A stretch of DNA of 64,000 nucleotides, from NCBI RefSeq assembly GCF_900116895.1, contig NZ_FPCF01000001.1, positions 372,001 to 436,000 of the forward strand, given 5' to 3'. The notes beneath the pieces are model-generated. The model made no database searches, was not told the DNA's origin, and was given only the letters and a program-made list of their open reading frames with translations. Positions within the stretch are counted from its first letter, which is position 1. Every line of letters starts with the position of its first letter. The position numbers and the translations under genes were made by a program. Shown piece after piece: positions 27,567-35,731 of the stretch. The stretch is from Pseudidiomarina donghaiensis. GTDB lineage: Bacteria > Pseudomonadota > Gammaproteobacteria > Enterobacterales > Alteromonadaceae.

Positions 27567-28850
27567 GTGGCAGCCTACGCATTTCAAGCGCTGAACGCCA
27601 GCGGCCGCAAAACCAAAGGCGTTATTGAAGCCGACACCGAACGCCAAGTGCGCGCGCAACTGCGCGAGCAAGGGCTGATTCCGGTTAGCGTGGAGCTGGC
27701 GGAAGCCTCTGGTAGAGAAGGGGGCGGCCCCCGGTCCGCACCAGGGTCCAGAGCAGGGTCCGGACCAGGGTCTGCACCCCTCTCTGCTTTTATTCGGCGC
27801 CTGCAAACGCGCGGCGTTGGCGCAGCCGACTTAGCTTTGATCACCCGTCAGCTAGCGACGCTAGTCAGCGCGGCGCTGCCCATTGAACAAGCATTATTCG
27901 CGGTGTCTGAGCAAACCGACAAGCCGCGCCTGCAAAAGTTGATCATGGCGGTGCGCTCAAAAGTGGTCGAAGGCTATTCATTGGCCGAGGCCATGGCCGA
28001 ATATCCGCACGTGTTCGACAAGTTATTCACTGCCATGGTTGCCGCCGGCGAACGCTCGGGCCATTTGGACGAAGTTCTCAACAGGTTGGCGGATTACACC
28101 GAGCAGCGCAATCGCCTCAAAGGCCAACTTATTCAGGCGCTGGTGTATCCGTCCGTTTTGACCCTAGTAGCCATTGGCGTCATCATCTTCTTGTTGGTGA
28201 GCGTAGTGCCACAAATAGTCGAGCAATTCAGTGGCTTAGATCAAACCTTGCCACCCACCACCACCTTCTTGTTGGCGGTCAGCGAAATCTTACAAAATTA
28301 TGGCATATACGCCCTGGTCGCAATTCTGGTTGGCCTTGTGGTGGGCGGGCAGTTATTGCGCAAACCCGAGCGGCGCGACAAGTTCGATGCGTTCGTCTTG
28401 AAAGTACCGTTATTTGGGCGCGTAATTAAAGGCGTCAACACTGCGCGTTTTGCTCGCACGCTAAGTATTCTGTCGGCTTCAGCGGTGCCGCTACTGGATG
28501 GCTTGCGCATTACCGGCCGCGTTCTCAGCAACCGCGCCATGCAAATTGCCGTGGAAGAAGCATGCGACCGTGTACGCGAAGGCTCATCGCTGCGTGCGGC
28601 GTTAGCGCAAACAAAATTATTCCCGCCGATGATGCTGCACATGATTGCCGCCGGCGAAAAGTCGGGTGAATTGGAGCAATTACTTGGCCGCGCCGCCGAC
28701 AACCAAGATCGCGACTTCGAAACCACCATGAACGTGGCGCTAAAAATATTCGAGCCAGCCCTGATTGTTGTCATGGCCGGCGTTGTCTTAGTTATCGTGC
28801 TGGCCATTATCCAGCCAATTTTACAATTAAATCAAAGCGTAGGGTTGTAG
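27567..28850 (+). CDS. gspF: GspF, inner-membrane platform protein of the type II secretion system, with a family B insertion
   Basis: 427 residues, GTG start with GAGGAG upstream, four bases after gspE. Two homologous cytoplasmic helical domains (LITRQLATLVSAALPIEQAL; RFARTLSILSASAVPLLDGL) and three membrane segments (for example VLTLVAIGVIIFLLVSVVP and the C-terminal VVMAGVVLVIVLAIIQP). Family B encodes residues about 51-72 ([11 protein letters not shown]...GSAPLS), between the N-terminal segment ending ELAEASG and the first helical domain, normally a linker. The rest matches the family without gaps. Confidence 0.95.
   Translation: MAAYAFQALNASGRKTKGVIEADTERQVRAQLREQGLIPVSVELAEASGREGGGPRSAPGSRAGSGPGSAPLSAFIRRLQTRGVGAADLALITRQLATLVSAALPIEQALFAVSEQTDKPRLQKLIMAVRSKVVEGYSLAEAMAEYPHVFDKLFTAMVAAGERSGHLDEVLNRLADYTEQRNRLKGQLIQALVYPSVLTLVAIGVIIFLLVSVVPQIVEQFSGLDQTLPPTTTFLLAVSEILQNYGIYALVAILVGLVVGGQLLRKPERRDKFDAFVLKVPLFGRVIKGVNTARFARTLSILSASAVPLLDGLRITGRVLSNRAMQIAVEEACDRVREGSSLRAALAQTKLFPPMMLHMIAAGEKSGELEQLLGRAADNQDRDFETTMNVALKIFEPALIVVMAGVVLVIVLAIIQPILQLNQSVGL
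27714..27785 (+). repeat. Family B element inside gspF
   Basis: GAGAAGGGGGCGGCCCC arm, four 12-base core units (GGTCCGCACCAG, GGTCCAGAGCAG, GGTCCGGACCAG type), and the arm GGGTCTGCACCCCTCTC. It has one core unit more than the gspE copy, a 12-base difference that keeps the frame. Confidence 0.93.
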
Positions 28851-28851
28851 T

Positions 28852-29268
28852 ATGAAAAAACAAACAGGTTTTAGTCTTATCGAAGTGATGGTTGTTATCG
28901 CCATTCTCGGCTTACTCGCATCGTTGATTTTGCCAAACGTGCTCGGCTCGGCCGACCAAGCCAACCGCCAAAAAGCGCGCACCGACATCATCGCGTTGGA
29001 AAATGCACTGGCGCAGTACCGCCTAGATAACGGCGTATTCCCAACCACCGAACAAGGCCTTGAAGCCTTGGTGCAAGAGCCAAACGTGCAGCCAAGCCCA
29101 CGCAACTACCGTCGCGGCGGCTACATTCAGCGCTTACCAGCCGACCCGTGGGGTAGCGAGTACTTACTTCTTAGCCCAGGCGAAAATGGCGATATCGACA
29201 TTTTCTCAGCCGGCCCCGACAGTCAGCCAGGCACTGATGACGACATCGGCAACTGGAACATCGAGTAG
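28852..29268 (+). CDS. gspG: GspG, major pseudopilin
   Basis: 138 residues. Prepilin leader MKKQTG followed by FSLIEVMVVIAILGLLASL, cleaved after Gly6 with Glu at +5. The C-terminal part PADPWGSEYLLLSPGENG and the acidic end GTDDDIGNW match the calcium-binding pseudopilin fold. It polymerises into the pseudopilus. The final codon GAG is followed by a TAG that belongs to a family A repeat, so the C-terminus is set by the repeat. Confidence 0.96.
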   Translation: MKKQTGFSLIEVMVVIAILGLLASLILPNVLGSADQANRQKARTDIIALENALAQYRLDNGVFPTTEQGLEALVQEPNVQPSPRNYRRGGYIQRLPADPWGSEYLLLSPGENGDIDIFSAGPDSQPGTDDDIGNWNIE

Positions 29269-29303
29269 CCCGTCGTTCCACGACGGGTGGCCGAAGGCCG
29301 TTA
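29265..29303 (+). repeat. Family A repeat between gspG and gspH
   Basis: GTAGCCCGTCG/CGACGGG hairpin (a compensated C-G variant of the usual stem), followed by GTGGCCGAAGGCCGTTA. Its TAG ends gspG, and its tail GAAGG lies about 11 bases upstream of the gspH ATG, so it may also serve as ribosome-binding site. Confidence 0.9.
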
Positions 29304-29306
29304 TCC

Positions 29307-29966
29307 ATGACCCATACCAGTCAGCCTGCTAACCGTGCAGCCAGTTTGCCTCGCGCAAGAGGCTTCACCCTAGTCGAAGTCATGGTCACCATGGCGGTGA
29401 TCGGCATGCTTGCGCTCACCGTTAGCTTTGTGGTGCCCGACCAGCGCGACGACAGCGTGCAAGAAAACGCTCGCGTGCTGTATGAACGCATCAATTATGC
29501 ACGCGAATTCGCCCTCGTTCGCAGTGCGATATTAGGCCTACGTGTGGACGACAACGGCACCAGCTATCGCTTTTTGCAATTTACCGATGGCCGCTGGCAA
29601 GAACTAAACTACCGTGGTTTACGCCGTACCTCGTTAGACGAACAAGTGTCGTTGGCCATTGAAACCGCCGATTTGGCACTGCTAGAGCAAGACGATACGG
29701 ATATTGATGAAGTATTCGCGGTGGATGAGCGAGAGTTCACCGGGAATTCGGACGACGAAGATGGCGCTGAAGATGACGCTGAGGGTAGCGGCGATCGCGC
29801 AAAATTAAAGAGTCAACCCACACCGCAATTGTTTATTTTCGGTAGCGGCGATCTCGCACCCTTCACAATAACTTTGCGCGACGACTTCGCACTGCGCGCC
29901 GGTACCGAATGGAAAATTGCCAGCGAAAATGGCATCGACATCACCCTCTCCCGAGGTGACCTATGA
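29307..29966 (+). CDS. gspH: GspH, minor pseudopilin
   Basis: 219 residues. Leader of 19 residues ending ARG, then FTLVEVMVTMAVIGMLALTV. It is a minor pseudopilin near the pseudopilus tip. An acidic stretch at residues about 130-170 (DDTDIDEVF, NSDDEDGAEDDAEGS) is unusually long and probably a surface loop; it is not family A or B sequence. The gene overlaps gspI by four bases. Confidence 0.92.
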   Translation: MTHTSQPANRAASLPRARGFTLVEVMVTMAVIGMLALTVSFVVPDQRDDSVQENARVLYERINYAREFALVRSAILGLRVDDNGTSYRFLQFTDGRWQELNYRGLRRTSLDEQVSLAIETADLALLEQDDTDIDEVFAVDEREFTGNSDDEDGAEDDAEGSGDRAKLKSQPTPQLFIFGSGDLAPFTITLRDDFALRAGTEWKIASENGIDITLSRGDL

Positions 29967-30358
29967 CCCATGCCACCGCCACTCGGCAAAATAAAGCCCG
30001 CGGCTTCACCCTAGTAGAAGTCATGTTCGCCCTAGGCATTTTCGCCATGGCCGCCCTTGCCGCCGTAGCCGCAACCAGCCAGCACCTGAACAACCTAAAC
30101 TACATGCAAGACAAGTCACTGGCCCAATATGCCGGCGCCAACGCACTCGCACGTATCAGCCTTGAATATCCGCCGGAAAACAACGACACCGGCGTGGAAA
30201 CCGTCGGTGGCAAGCAATGGCATTGGCGCGCCGAAGTACTCGAAACCCAAACCCAAGACGTGTTTTACGTGACCATACGCGTGTACGACACGGCCAATAT
30301 GCCAACGGACGACAGCGGCGCCCTAGTCGTCCTCAGCCGCTACTTGGGAGCAAACTAA
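29963..30358 (+). CDS. gspI: GspI, minor pseudopilin
   Basis: 131 residues, the usual length. Leader ending ARG, then FTLVEVMFALGIFAMAALAAV. It forms the pseudopilus tip complex with GspJ and GspK. It begins in the gspH stop region (ATGA) and its last base is the first base of the gspJ ATG, so the minor pseudopilin genes are translationally coupled. Confidence 0.94.
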   Translation: MTHATATRQNKARGFTLVEVMFALGIFAMAALAAVAATSQHLNNLNYMQDKSLAQYAGANALARISLEYPPENNDTGVETVGGKQWHWRAEVLETQTQDVFYVTIRVYDTANMPTDDSGALVVLSRYLGAN

Positions 30359-31101
30359 TGCACCCACGTACCACCGTAGCCCGGCGTTCCACGCCGGGAC
30401 GAGCGCAGCGAGGTTATCGCCCGTCAGCGCAGCGAGGCAAATCCCACGCCTTCACCCTAGTAGAAGTACTAGTCACCGTCGTCATTATGGCCGTGATCGG
30501 CCTCGCCTCTGCAGCAGTTATCAACGCGATAATGCGTACCAGCGAGCAAAGCGAAGAGGCTATCGCGCAACTACAAAAGCTCCAGTACGCCATGCTCGTC
30601 ATGGAACAAGACATACGCCAAATTGTGCCGCGCGAAAACGTCACCGGCCGGTTCGTCTTTTACGACAACGAACGCTTAGGCTTCGTACGCGGCGGTTGGT
30701 TTAATCCACAGGGTTTATTCCCACGCAGCGAACTACAACCCGTCGCCTATTTACTGCGCGACGGCAATTTAGTGCGTGAGCATTTCTACTTCGTCGACGT
30801 CACCTCGGCCAGCGAGCCGCAAACCCGCGTGCTGATAGAAGACGTTGAAAGCTTTAGCGTGCGGTTTTTGGCACGTTCGCGCGGCGGCGGAGAGAGGGGT
30901 GCAGACCCAGGTTCGGACCGTGGTTCAGACTTTGGTTCGAACCGTGGTTCGGACCAGGGGCCGCCCCCCACTGTAATACCCGACGCGCTAGAAATTACCT
31001 TGCAAACCAAACGCTGGGGCGAAATAAATCGCGTATTTTTGCTCAATGGTGGCGACTTCAACGAAGCGCCGCGAGACGGAGGCTCTAATGCACAGCCTTA
31101 G
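30358..31101 (+). CDS. gspJ: GspJ, minor pseudopilin, with family A and family B insertions
   Basis: 247 residues from the ATG at 30358, which overlaps the gspI stop. The pseudopilin helix FTLVEVLVTVVIMAVIGLASA follows a 31-residue leader, much longer than usual, because a family A repeat encodes [14 protein letters not shown] within it. The residue before the helix is Ala (GKSHA), where Gly is expected for prepilin peptidase. A family B element encodes residues about 179-204 (RGADPGSDRG...QGPPP) in the globular domain. GspJ is part of the tip complex. Whether the altered leader is cut normally is open. Confidence 0.92.
   Translation: MHPRTTVARRSTPGRAQRGYRPSAQRGKSHAFTLVEVLVTVVIMAVIGLASAAVINAIMRTSEQSEEAIAQLQKLQYAMLVMEQDIRQIVPRENVTGRFVFYDNERLGFVRGGWFNPQGLFPRSELQPVAYLLRDGNLVREHFYFVDVTSASEPQTRVLIEDVESFSVRFLARSRGGGERGADPGSDRGSDFGSNRGSDQGPPPTVIPDALEITLQTKRWGEINRVFLLNGGDFNEAPRDGGSNAQP
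30376..30419 (+). repeat. Family A repeat inside the gspJ leader region
   Basis: GTAGCCCGGCG/CGCCGGG hairpin followed by ACGAGCGCAGCGAGGTTAT. The phase GTA-GCC-CGG gives VARRSTPGR, as in hscA and gfcD. A short further copy of GTCAGCGCAGCGAGG follows at 30422-30437. Confidence 0.92.
30891..30969 (-). repeat. Family B element inside gspJ, inverted orientation
   Basis: The TGCAG-type arm (GAGAGGGGTGCAGACCC) comes first and the GC-type arm (GGGGCCGCCCCC) last, opposite to the other gsp copies. The core has four 12-base units of the GGTTCGGACCGT type. The translation is RGADPGSDRGSDFGSNRG followed by SDQGPPP, a four-residue repeat. Confidence 0.92.
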
Positions 31102-32296
31102 TCGCAGCGGTCACCTAAGCCGTCACCCAAGCCGTAACCCAAACCGCACAGCCAGCTATAACCCCTATGCGAGCAAACAGCGCGGCGTCGCGCTACTGAT
31201 GGTTCTGTTAGTGGTCGCACTGGTGTCCGTGATGGCGGTAACGTTAAGTGGGCGCTTACAAACTACCGTGCTGCGCACCGCGAATTTTCAACAAGCCGAA
31301 CAGGCGTATTGGTACTGGCTGAGCGCCGAAGAAATTGTACGCGAACTGCTACAACGCGAGCTTAGCGAAAGCGACGGCGTCGCCCATCAGCAGCAAATGT
31401 GGTTCCAGCAAAGTGAAAGCGGCAATATCTATCCGGTGGACGGCGGTGCGATACAAGGTGGCATTCAAGACTTGCACAGCTGCTTTAATTTGAACTCCCT
31501 TAGAGAGGGGGGCGGCCCCGGGTCCGAACCTGGGTCTGCACCCCCCTCATCTGACGCGGAAGAAGGGGGCGGCCCCGGGTCCGGACCCGGGTCTGCGCCC
31601 CTCTCTTCGCAAAGAGAGCGCCGCAAAGCCCAGCTGCGCATGCTGCTAATAAGTGTTAGCGAAGATATTGAGCCGTACACAGCCGATGTTATTGTCGACT
31701 CGCTCGCCGATTGGCTAGATCAAGATGACAATATTGATGGCAACTACGGCGCCGAGTCGGTCGACTATCAAAGTCTGCTGTTCCCACATGGGGCAGCGAA
31801 TAGTTGGCTGACACATACAAGCGAATTACGCTTAATTCGTGGCGTGACAGCGAAGATTTTTAATGACGTTAAGGATTACGTGTGCGTGATACCGCGCGAC
31901 AATTCGCTAAAAATTAACGTCAATACGGTTAGCAAAGAGCAACCAGAATTGCTGTATGCGGTGACGCTTGGCGCGCTCGGTGAAGACGAAGCGAAAGAGT
32001 TTCTGAACACCCGTCGCAGTGACGGATATGAGAGTTTAGATGACGCGCGTAACAATGGTGCGCTTAGCAGTGCAGCCTCCCAGGGGCCAGTGCCAAACTT
32101 CGGTGGAGGCATTATTCCTGAAGGGGTTACCGCCGAAACGATAGGCGGCGCACTTGACGATTTAGACGTGAAAAGTAAGTATTTCCAACTGAATGCAAAA
32201 ATTGGGTACGGCGATTTAGTCATTGCTGCGCAGAGCCAGTTTCTTATTACGCAAGAAGAAGCTAAAGTGCTGTTTAGAGCGAACGCCGCGCCGTGA
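31088..32296 (+). CDS. gspK: GspK, tip pseudopilin, with two family B insertions
   Basis: 402 residues from the ATG at 31088, inside the end of gspJ. Leader ending KQRG, then VALLMVLLVVALVSVMAVTL. GspK caps the pseudopilus; its large domain contains the conserved segment CFNLNSL. Two family B copies follow directly, at residues about 139-154 (EGGGPGSEPGSAPPS) and 159-173 ([15 protein letters not shown]), before RKAQLRMLL. The site is a loop between conserved segments. Later motifs of GspK (SLADWLDQDDNIDG, LKINVNTV) are intact. The leader, at 32 residues, is long for the family. Confidence 0.93.
   Translation: MHSLSRSGHLSRHPSRNPNRTASYNPYASKQRGVALLMVLLVVALVSVMAVTLSGRLQTTVLRTANFQQAEQAYWYWLSAEEIVRELLQRELSESDGVAHQQQMWFQQSESGNIYPVDGGAIQGGIQDLHSCFNLNSLREGGGPGSEPGSAPPSSDAEEGGGPGSGPGSAPLSSQRERRKAQLRMLLISVSEDIEPYTADVIVDSLADWLDQDDNIDGNYGAESVDYQSLLFPHGAANSWLTHTSELRLIRGVTAKIFNDVKDYVCVIPRDNSLKINVNTVSKEQPELLYAVTLGALGEDEAKEFLNTRRSDGYESLDDARNNGALSSAASQGPVPNFGGGIIPEGVTAETIGGALDDLDVKSKYFQLNAKIGYGDLVIAAQSQFLITQEEAKVLFRANAAP
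31502..31548 (+). repeat. Family B element inside gspK, first copy
   Basis: GAGAGGGGGGCGGCCCC arm, one core unit, then GGGTCTGCACCCCCCTC. It encodes EGGGPGSEPGSAPPS. Confidence 0.92.
31562..31606 (+). repeat. Family B element inside gspK, second copy
   Basis: GAAGGGGGCGGCCCC arm, GGTCCGGACC core, arm GGGTCTGCGCCCCTCTC. It lies 13 bases after the first copy in the same phase and orientation, which suggests a local duplication or two insertions at one site. Confidence 0.92.
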
Positions 32297-32329
32297 TGTG
32301 TGCACGAGCACAATAAAAGAGAGAAGAAT

Positions 32330-33595
32330 ATGGAACAGTTATTTATTCGTCTGAGTTCGCAGCCGCAAGAGCCGCTGCACTGGCTGATTTGGAGCCCGGC
32401 TCAGGCGGAATTAATTGCCAGCGGAACACTAAAAGATTTGTCCGAGATCGGCGAATTGACGGACCATGCACGCAGCCGTGAAGTGGTTTGTTTTGCACCT
32501 GGTACCGATGTTTTATTGACGAGTGTGCAGCTGCCTAAAAGTGCGCTGCGAATGCTCGCGCAGGTAGTTCCGAACTCGCTGGAAGACGAATTAGCTCAAG
32601 ATATCAGTGAGTTACATTTTGCGTGGCCGCCAGTAAAGAAATCGGCAGATAGCGTCGAAGTGCCTGTAGCCGTAGTTGCACACGAAGCCATGCAGCAGTG
32701 GCTGCAAGCGCTTGATGACGCAAATATAAATTGCGATGAGATATTTCCGGATGTGTTCATGCTTCCTGCGGCAGAGGAGGGGGCGGCCCCCGCTCCAGAC
32801 CAGGGTGCGGACCAGAGTGCGGACCAGGGTGCGGACCAGGGTCTGCACCCCTCTCTCGCACCAAGTCTTGCACCAAGCTTAGCGCTCACCCTAGGCGACA
32901 CCGTGGTGGTGCGCACCGGCCCATATAGCGGGTTTAGCACTGACGCAAGCTTGCTTGAAGTGATGGCGCAAGACTTGAATTTGCAGCGCGTGGAAGAAAC
33001 CGACATTGAGGTGCCGCTGAGCATTGTCGCGCAAGCGTATAATAGTTATTCACAGCCGGCGCGCATCAATTTGCGTCAGCATCAGTATCGTTCGCAGCGC
33101 AAAAAACGCAAGGGCCAAAAAACTGCGGCCAGCTTCAAGCCGGCTGCGATTGCTGCAAGTGTGTTGTTTGTCGTGGCCTACGCGACCCAAGTATTTGAAT
33201 ATGTGCAACTTGGCCAGCAGTCTGACCAACTTGAGCAAGCCATTGTAGAGACTTATAAAGAGGCATACCCCAACGAAAAACGCATTGTTAATGTGCGTGC
33301 GCAGCTGAACCAGCATATGGACAGTTTGGGTTTGGAGGGTAGCGAGAAGGCCTCTCTGTTGGCGTTAATGTCTGAACTTGAGAGTGCGTTTAAAGCGAAT
33401 CGAGATGTCAGACTTCAGTTACTGAGGTATGAAGTGGATACCCTGAAAATGCAGGTAAAAGCCAATAGTTTCGCGAGTTTAGAGAATTTTCGTAAGGTCG
33501 CAAATCAGTCTGGAACAATCACCGTAGAGCAGGGCCCTGTGAATAACCAAGCGGGCGCAGTCAGCGGCGCACTTACCGTGAAGAAGGATTCCTAA
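32330..33595 (+). CDS. gspL: GspL, inner-membrane component linking GspE to the platform, with a family B insertion
   Basis: 421 residues from the ATG at 32330 (AGAGAAG upstream). Cytoplasmic actin-like domain (residues about 1-240), one membrane segment (AAIAASVLFVVAYATQVF, near 268-285) and a ferredoxin-like periplasmic domain. The cytoplasmic part binds GspE. Family B encodes residues about 149-176 between two lobes of that domain: EEGAAPAPDQG, then four-residue DQGA/DQSA repeats, LHPSL and two further APSLA repeats. The protein is about 30 residues longer than many homologues, in line with the insertion. Confidence 0.92.
   Translation: MEQLFIRLSSQPQEPLHWLIWSPAQAELIASGTLKDLSEIGELTDHARSREVVCFAPGTDVLLTSVQLPKSALRMLAQVVPNSLEDELAQDISELHFAWPPVKKSADSVEVPVAVVAHEAMQQWLQALDDANINCDEIFPDVFMLPAAEEGAAPAPDQGADQSADQGADQGLHPSLAPSLAPSLALTLGDTVVVRTGPYSGFSTDASLLEVMAQDLNLQRVEETDIEVPLSIVAQAYNSYSQPARINLRQHQYRSQRKKRKGQKTAASFKPAAIAASVLFVVAYATQVFEYVQLGQQSDQLEQAIVETYKEAYPNEKRIVNVRAQLNQHMDSLGLEGSEKASLLALMSELESAFKANRDVRLQLLRYEVDTLKMQVKANSFASLENFRKVANQSGTITVEQGPVNNQAGAVSGALTVKKDS
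32772..32856 (+). repeat. Family B element inside gspL with 12-bp tandem core
   Basis: GGAGGGGGCGGCCCC arm, then four units of 12 bases (GGTGCGGACCAG and variants) and GGGTCTGCACCCCTCTC. Each unit equals four codons (D-Q-G-A), so unit gain or loss keeps the frame. It is the clearest case of the 12-base periodicity. Confidence 0.93.
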
Positions 33596-33598
33596 GCA

Positions 33599-34120
33599 AT
33601 GGCAACGTTCATGCAAAAATTACTACATAACGTGCCAGGGCTTGAGGCACGAATAAATCAGATGAACAACCGCGAGCGTATGCTCGTGAGTGTGGCGTCC
33701 GTGTTGTTAGTTATCACATTGATTTACTTCATAATGTGGAAGCCAATTGCCGACGGTATTAGCGAGCGCGAAAGTAAAATTGAAGCACAGCAAGAGTTAT
33801 TGCAATGGGTGCGCGAGAACACCGGCGCCTATTTGGCACAAAAAAGTGCGGGTGCACAAGCTGGTTCTTCGGCGCAAATGCCCGGTAGCGTCACTGAGCG
33901 TGTGACTCGTTTAGCGGCTGCCGCGAAGATTGAGCTTAGCCGGATGCAACCGCAATCGGATGGTTTGCTGGTAGTGATTGACCAAGTTCCATTTAATACA
34001 TTGCTGCAGTTTGTGGAAAACTTACAAAGCCAGGCCGGGCTGACGATTACCCATGTCGATGCGACAGAGGGTGACGCAGCGGGTGTAGTTCGCGTGCGCC
34101 GATTGCAGGTGAGCGAATGA
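33599..34120 (+). CDS. gspM: GspM, inner-membrane component of the type II secretion system
   Basis: 173 residues. Short cytoplasmic start, one membrane segment (VSVASVLLVITLIYFIMW, near residues 32-49), coiled region (ESKIEAQQELLQWVREN) and a small ferredoxin-like periplasmic domain ending VVRVRRLQVSE. GspM pairs with GspL. It starts three bases after gspL and overlaps gspN by four. It has no repeat insertion. Confidence 0.93.
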   Translation: MATFMQKLLHNVPGLEARINQMNNRERMLVSVASVLLVITLIYFIMWKPIADGISERESKIEAQQELLQWVRENTGAYLAQKSAGAQAGSSAQMPGSVTERVTRLAAAAKIELSRMQPQSDGLLVVIDQVPFNTLLQFVENLQSQAGLTITHVDATEGDAAGVVRVRRLQVSE

Positions 34121-34899
34121 TGTCTTGGCGTTGGTTGTTGTGGTTAATTCCGCTGTACCTTGTGGCGCTGGTTGTCATGGCGCCGGCGCGGTTGGTGTTT
34201 TGGTTTGTAGGCGAAGGGGGCGGCCCCGGGTCTGCACCCCTCTCTTTAAGCGGCGTAAGCGGCACCATCTGGCAAGGCGAAGCCAGCATTCAAGCGGCGC
34301 TGCCAACTGGCGGTACGCTAAGCCTGAATAATGTGACCTGGCAGCTTAGCCCGTGGCAGTTATTCACCGGTGAAGCCAATGTCGCACTTAAAATTCCGTC
34401 GTCAAATTTTATCTATGGCGAGGCGACGCTAACGGCGTCGAGCAGCCAAGCCAGCTTGCAAGCGAACCTTAAAGGGGCCATGCAGCCGGCGATCCAACAG
34501 CTGAACTTGCCCGTACCCCTGACCATGGCTGGCGACTTTGAGCTTAACATTGCAAATTACCAACTGTCTGATTTTCAAAGTGGAAAGTTCTGCGATACGC
34601 TAAACGGCACCTTTGCAACAAGCCGTACCGAAATGCGTTTAAACCACCAGTGGCATCCACTTGGTGATTACCAAACCAAACTAAGTTGCACCGCGCAAAA
34701 TGGCATTAATGCCATTATCGACGATAATAACTTGGTAGGTTTACGTTTAAACGCACAAGTGAATGGGCGAATAACTGCGCCTCAAGTAAGCGTTAGTGGC
34801 AGCATCAAGCCAACATTACAAACGCCTAAGCCGGTTACCGATGTATTAGTTTTTCTCGGCAAACCAGATGCGCAAGGGCGCTACAATTTCAAATGGTAA
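34117..34899 (+). CDS. gspN: GspN, type II secretion protein, with a short family B insertion
   Basis: 260 residues. One N-terminal membrane segment (LLWLIPLYLVALVVMAPA) and a periplasmic domain with GTIWQGEA and NNVTWQLSPWQLF, typical of GspN. Its role in secretion is accessory and not needed in all systems. A minimal family B element encodes residues about 32-43 ([12 protein letters not shown]) right after the membrane segment. It is the last gsp gene; no gspO (prepilin peptidase) is present, so the peptidase must be encoded elsewhere. Confidence 0.92.
   Translation: MMSWRWLLWLIPLYLVALVVMAPARLVFWFVGEGGGPGSAPLSLSGVSGTIWQGEASIQAALPTGGTLSLNNVTWQLSPWQLFTGEANVALKIPSSNFIYGEATLTASSSQASLQANLKGAMQPAIQQLNLPVPLTMAGDFELNIANYQLSDFQSGKFCDTLNGTFATSRTEMRLNHQWHPLGDYQTKLSCTAQNGINAIIDDNNLVGLRLNAQVNGRITAPQVSVSGSIKPTLQTPKPVTDVLVFLGKPDAQGRYNFKW
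34213..34245 (+). repeat. Minimal family B element inside gspN
   Basis: Only the two arms remain, GGGGGCGGCCCC joined to GGGTCTGCACCCCTCTC, with no GGTCCGGACC core. It shows the smallest form seen and supports a model in which the core units vary in number. Confidence 0.88.
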
Positions 34900-34911
34900 A
34901 AAGGAGTACTT

Positions 34912-35730
34912 ATGGAACAAGTGATGTCATGGATTAGCGAGAACCAAGAATTGATTCTCGGCTATACCGTTAAGTTCGTGGTCGCCATTATTATCCTGAT
35001 TGTGGGTAAAATTGTGGCGAACTCAGTTGCCAAAATTATGGGCAAAGGCATGGAAAAGCGTGGCACCGACAAAGCGGTGATCAGCTTTTTAGGCGCCATT
35101 GTTCGTAGCGTTATCTTCATCGCCGCCGTGCTAATGGCGTTGTCGCAAGTTGGCGTTGAAACCACCTCGTTTATTGCCATTTTAGGTGCTGCCGGTTTGG
35201 CTATCGGTTTGTCACTGCAAGGTTCATTGGCAAATATGGCGTCGGGCGTTTTGATTATTTTGTTCCGTCCATTCCGTGCCGGCGAATATGTCGATGCGGG
35301 TGGCGTTTCCGGCACCGTGGAAGAAGTGAATATTTTCCAAACGGTTCTGAAAACCCCGGACAACAAAGTGGTGTTTGTGCCGAACGCGCAAATTACCGGC
35401 TCGCCAATTACTAACTATAACCGAGAAGATACGCGCCGCGTCGATCTGCTCATTGGCGTGTCATACGACGCCGACTTGCACAAAACCAAAGAAGTGCTCG
35501 AGAGCGTGCTGGCGGCAGAAAGCCGTTTGTTGAAAGACCCAGCCTGGAATATTCAGGTGCATGCTTTGAACAGCTCATCGGTTGATTTTATTGTACGACC
35601 TTGGGTAAAAAGCACCGATTATTGGGGCGTGTACTGGGACTTAATGCGCGAAATTAAAATTGCGCTAGATAAGAACGGTATTGGTATTCCGTATCCGCAA
35701 ATGGATGTGCACTTGCACAAGCAGGACTAA
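34912..35730 (+). CDS. mscS: Small-conductance mechanosensitive channel MscS
   Basis: 272 residues. Three membrane segments at the N-terminus. The third, pore-lining one contains the Gly/Ala pattern LGAAGLAIGLSLQGSLANMASG. A cytoplasmic beta and alpha/beta vestibule domain follows (FRPFRAGEYVDAGGVSGTV, NAQITGSPITNY). The channel releases solutes upon hypo-osmotic shock. AAGGAG precedes the ATG. A cluster of family B arms directly follows the stop codon. Confidence 0.94.
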   Translation: MEQVMSWISENQELILGYTVKFVVAIIILIVGKIVANSVAKIMGKGMEKRGTDKAVISFLGAIVRSVIFIAAVLMALSQVGVETTSFIAILGAAGLAIGLSLQGSLANMASGVLIILFRPFRAGEYVDAGGVSGTVEEVNIFQTVLKTPDNKVVFVPNAQITGSPITNYNREDTRRVDLLIGVSYDADLHKTKEVLESVLAAESRLLKDPAWNIQVHALNSSSVDFIVRPWVKSTDYWGVYWDLMREIKIALDKNGIGIPYPQMDVHLHKQD

Positions 35731-35731
35731 A

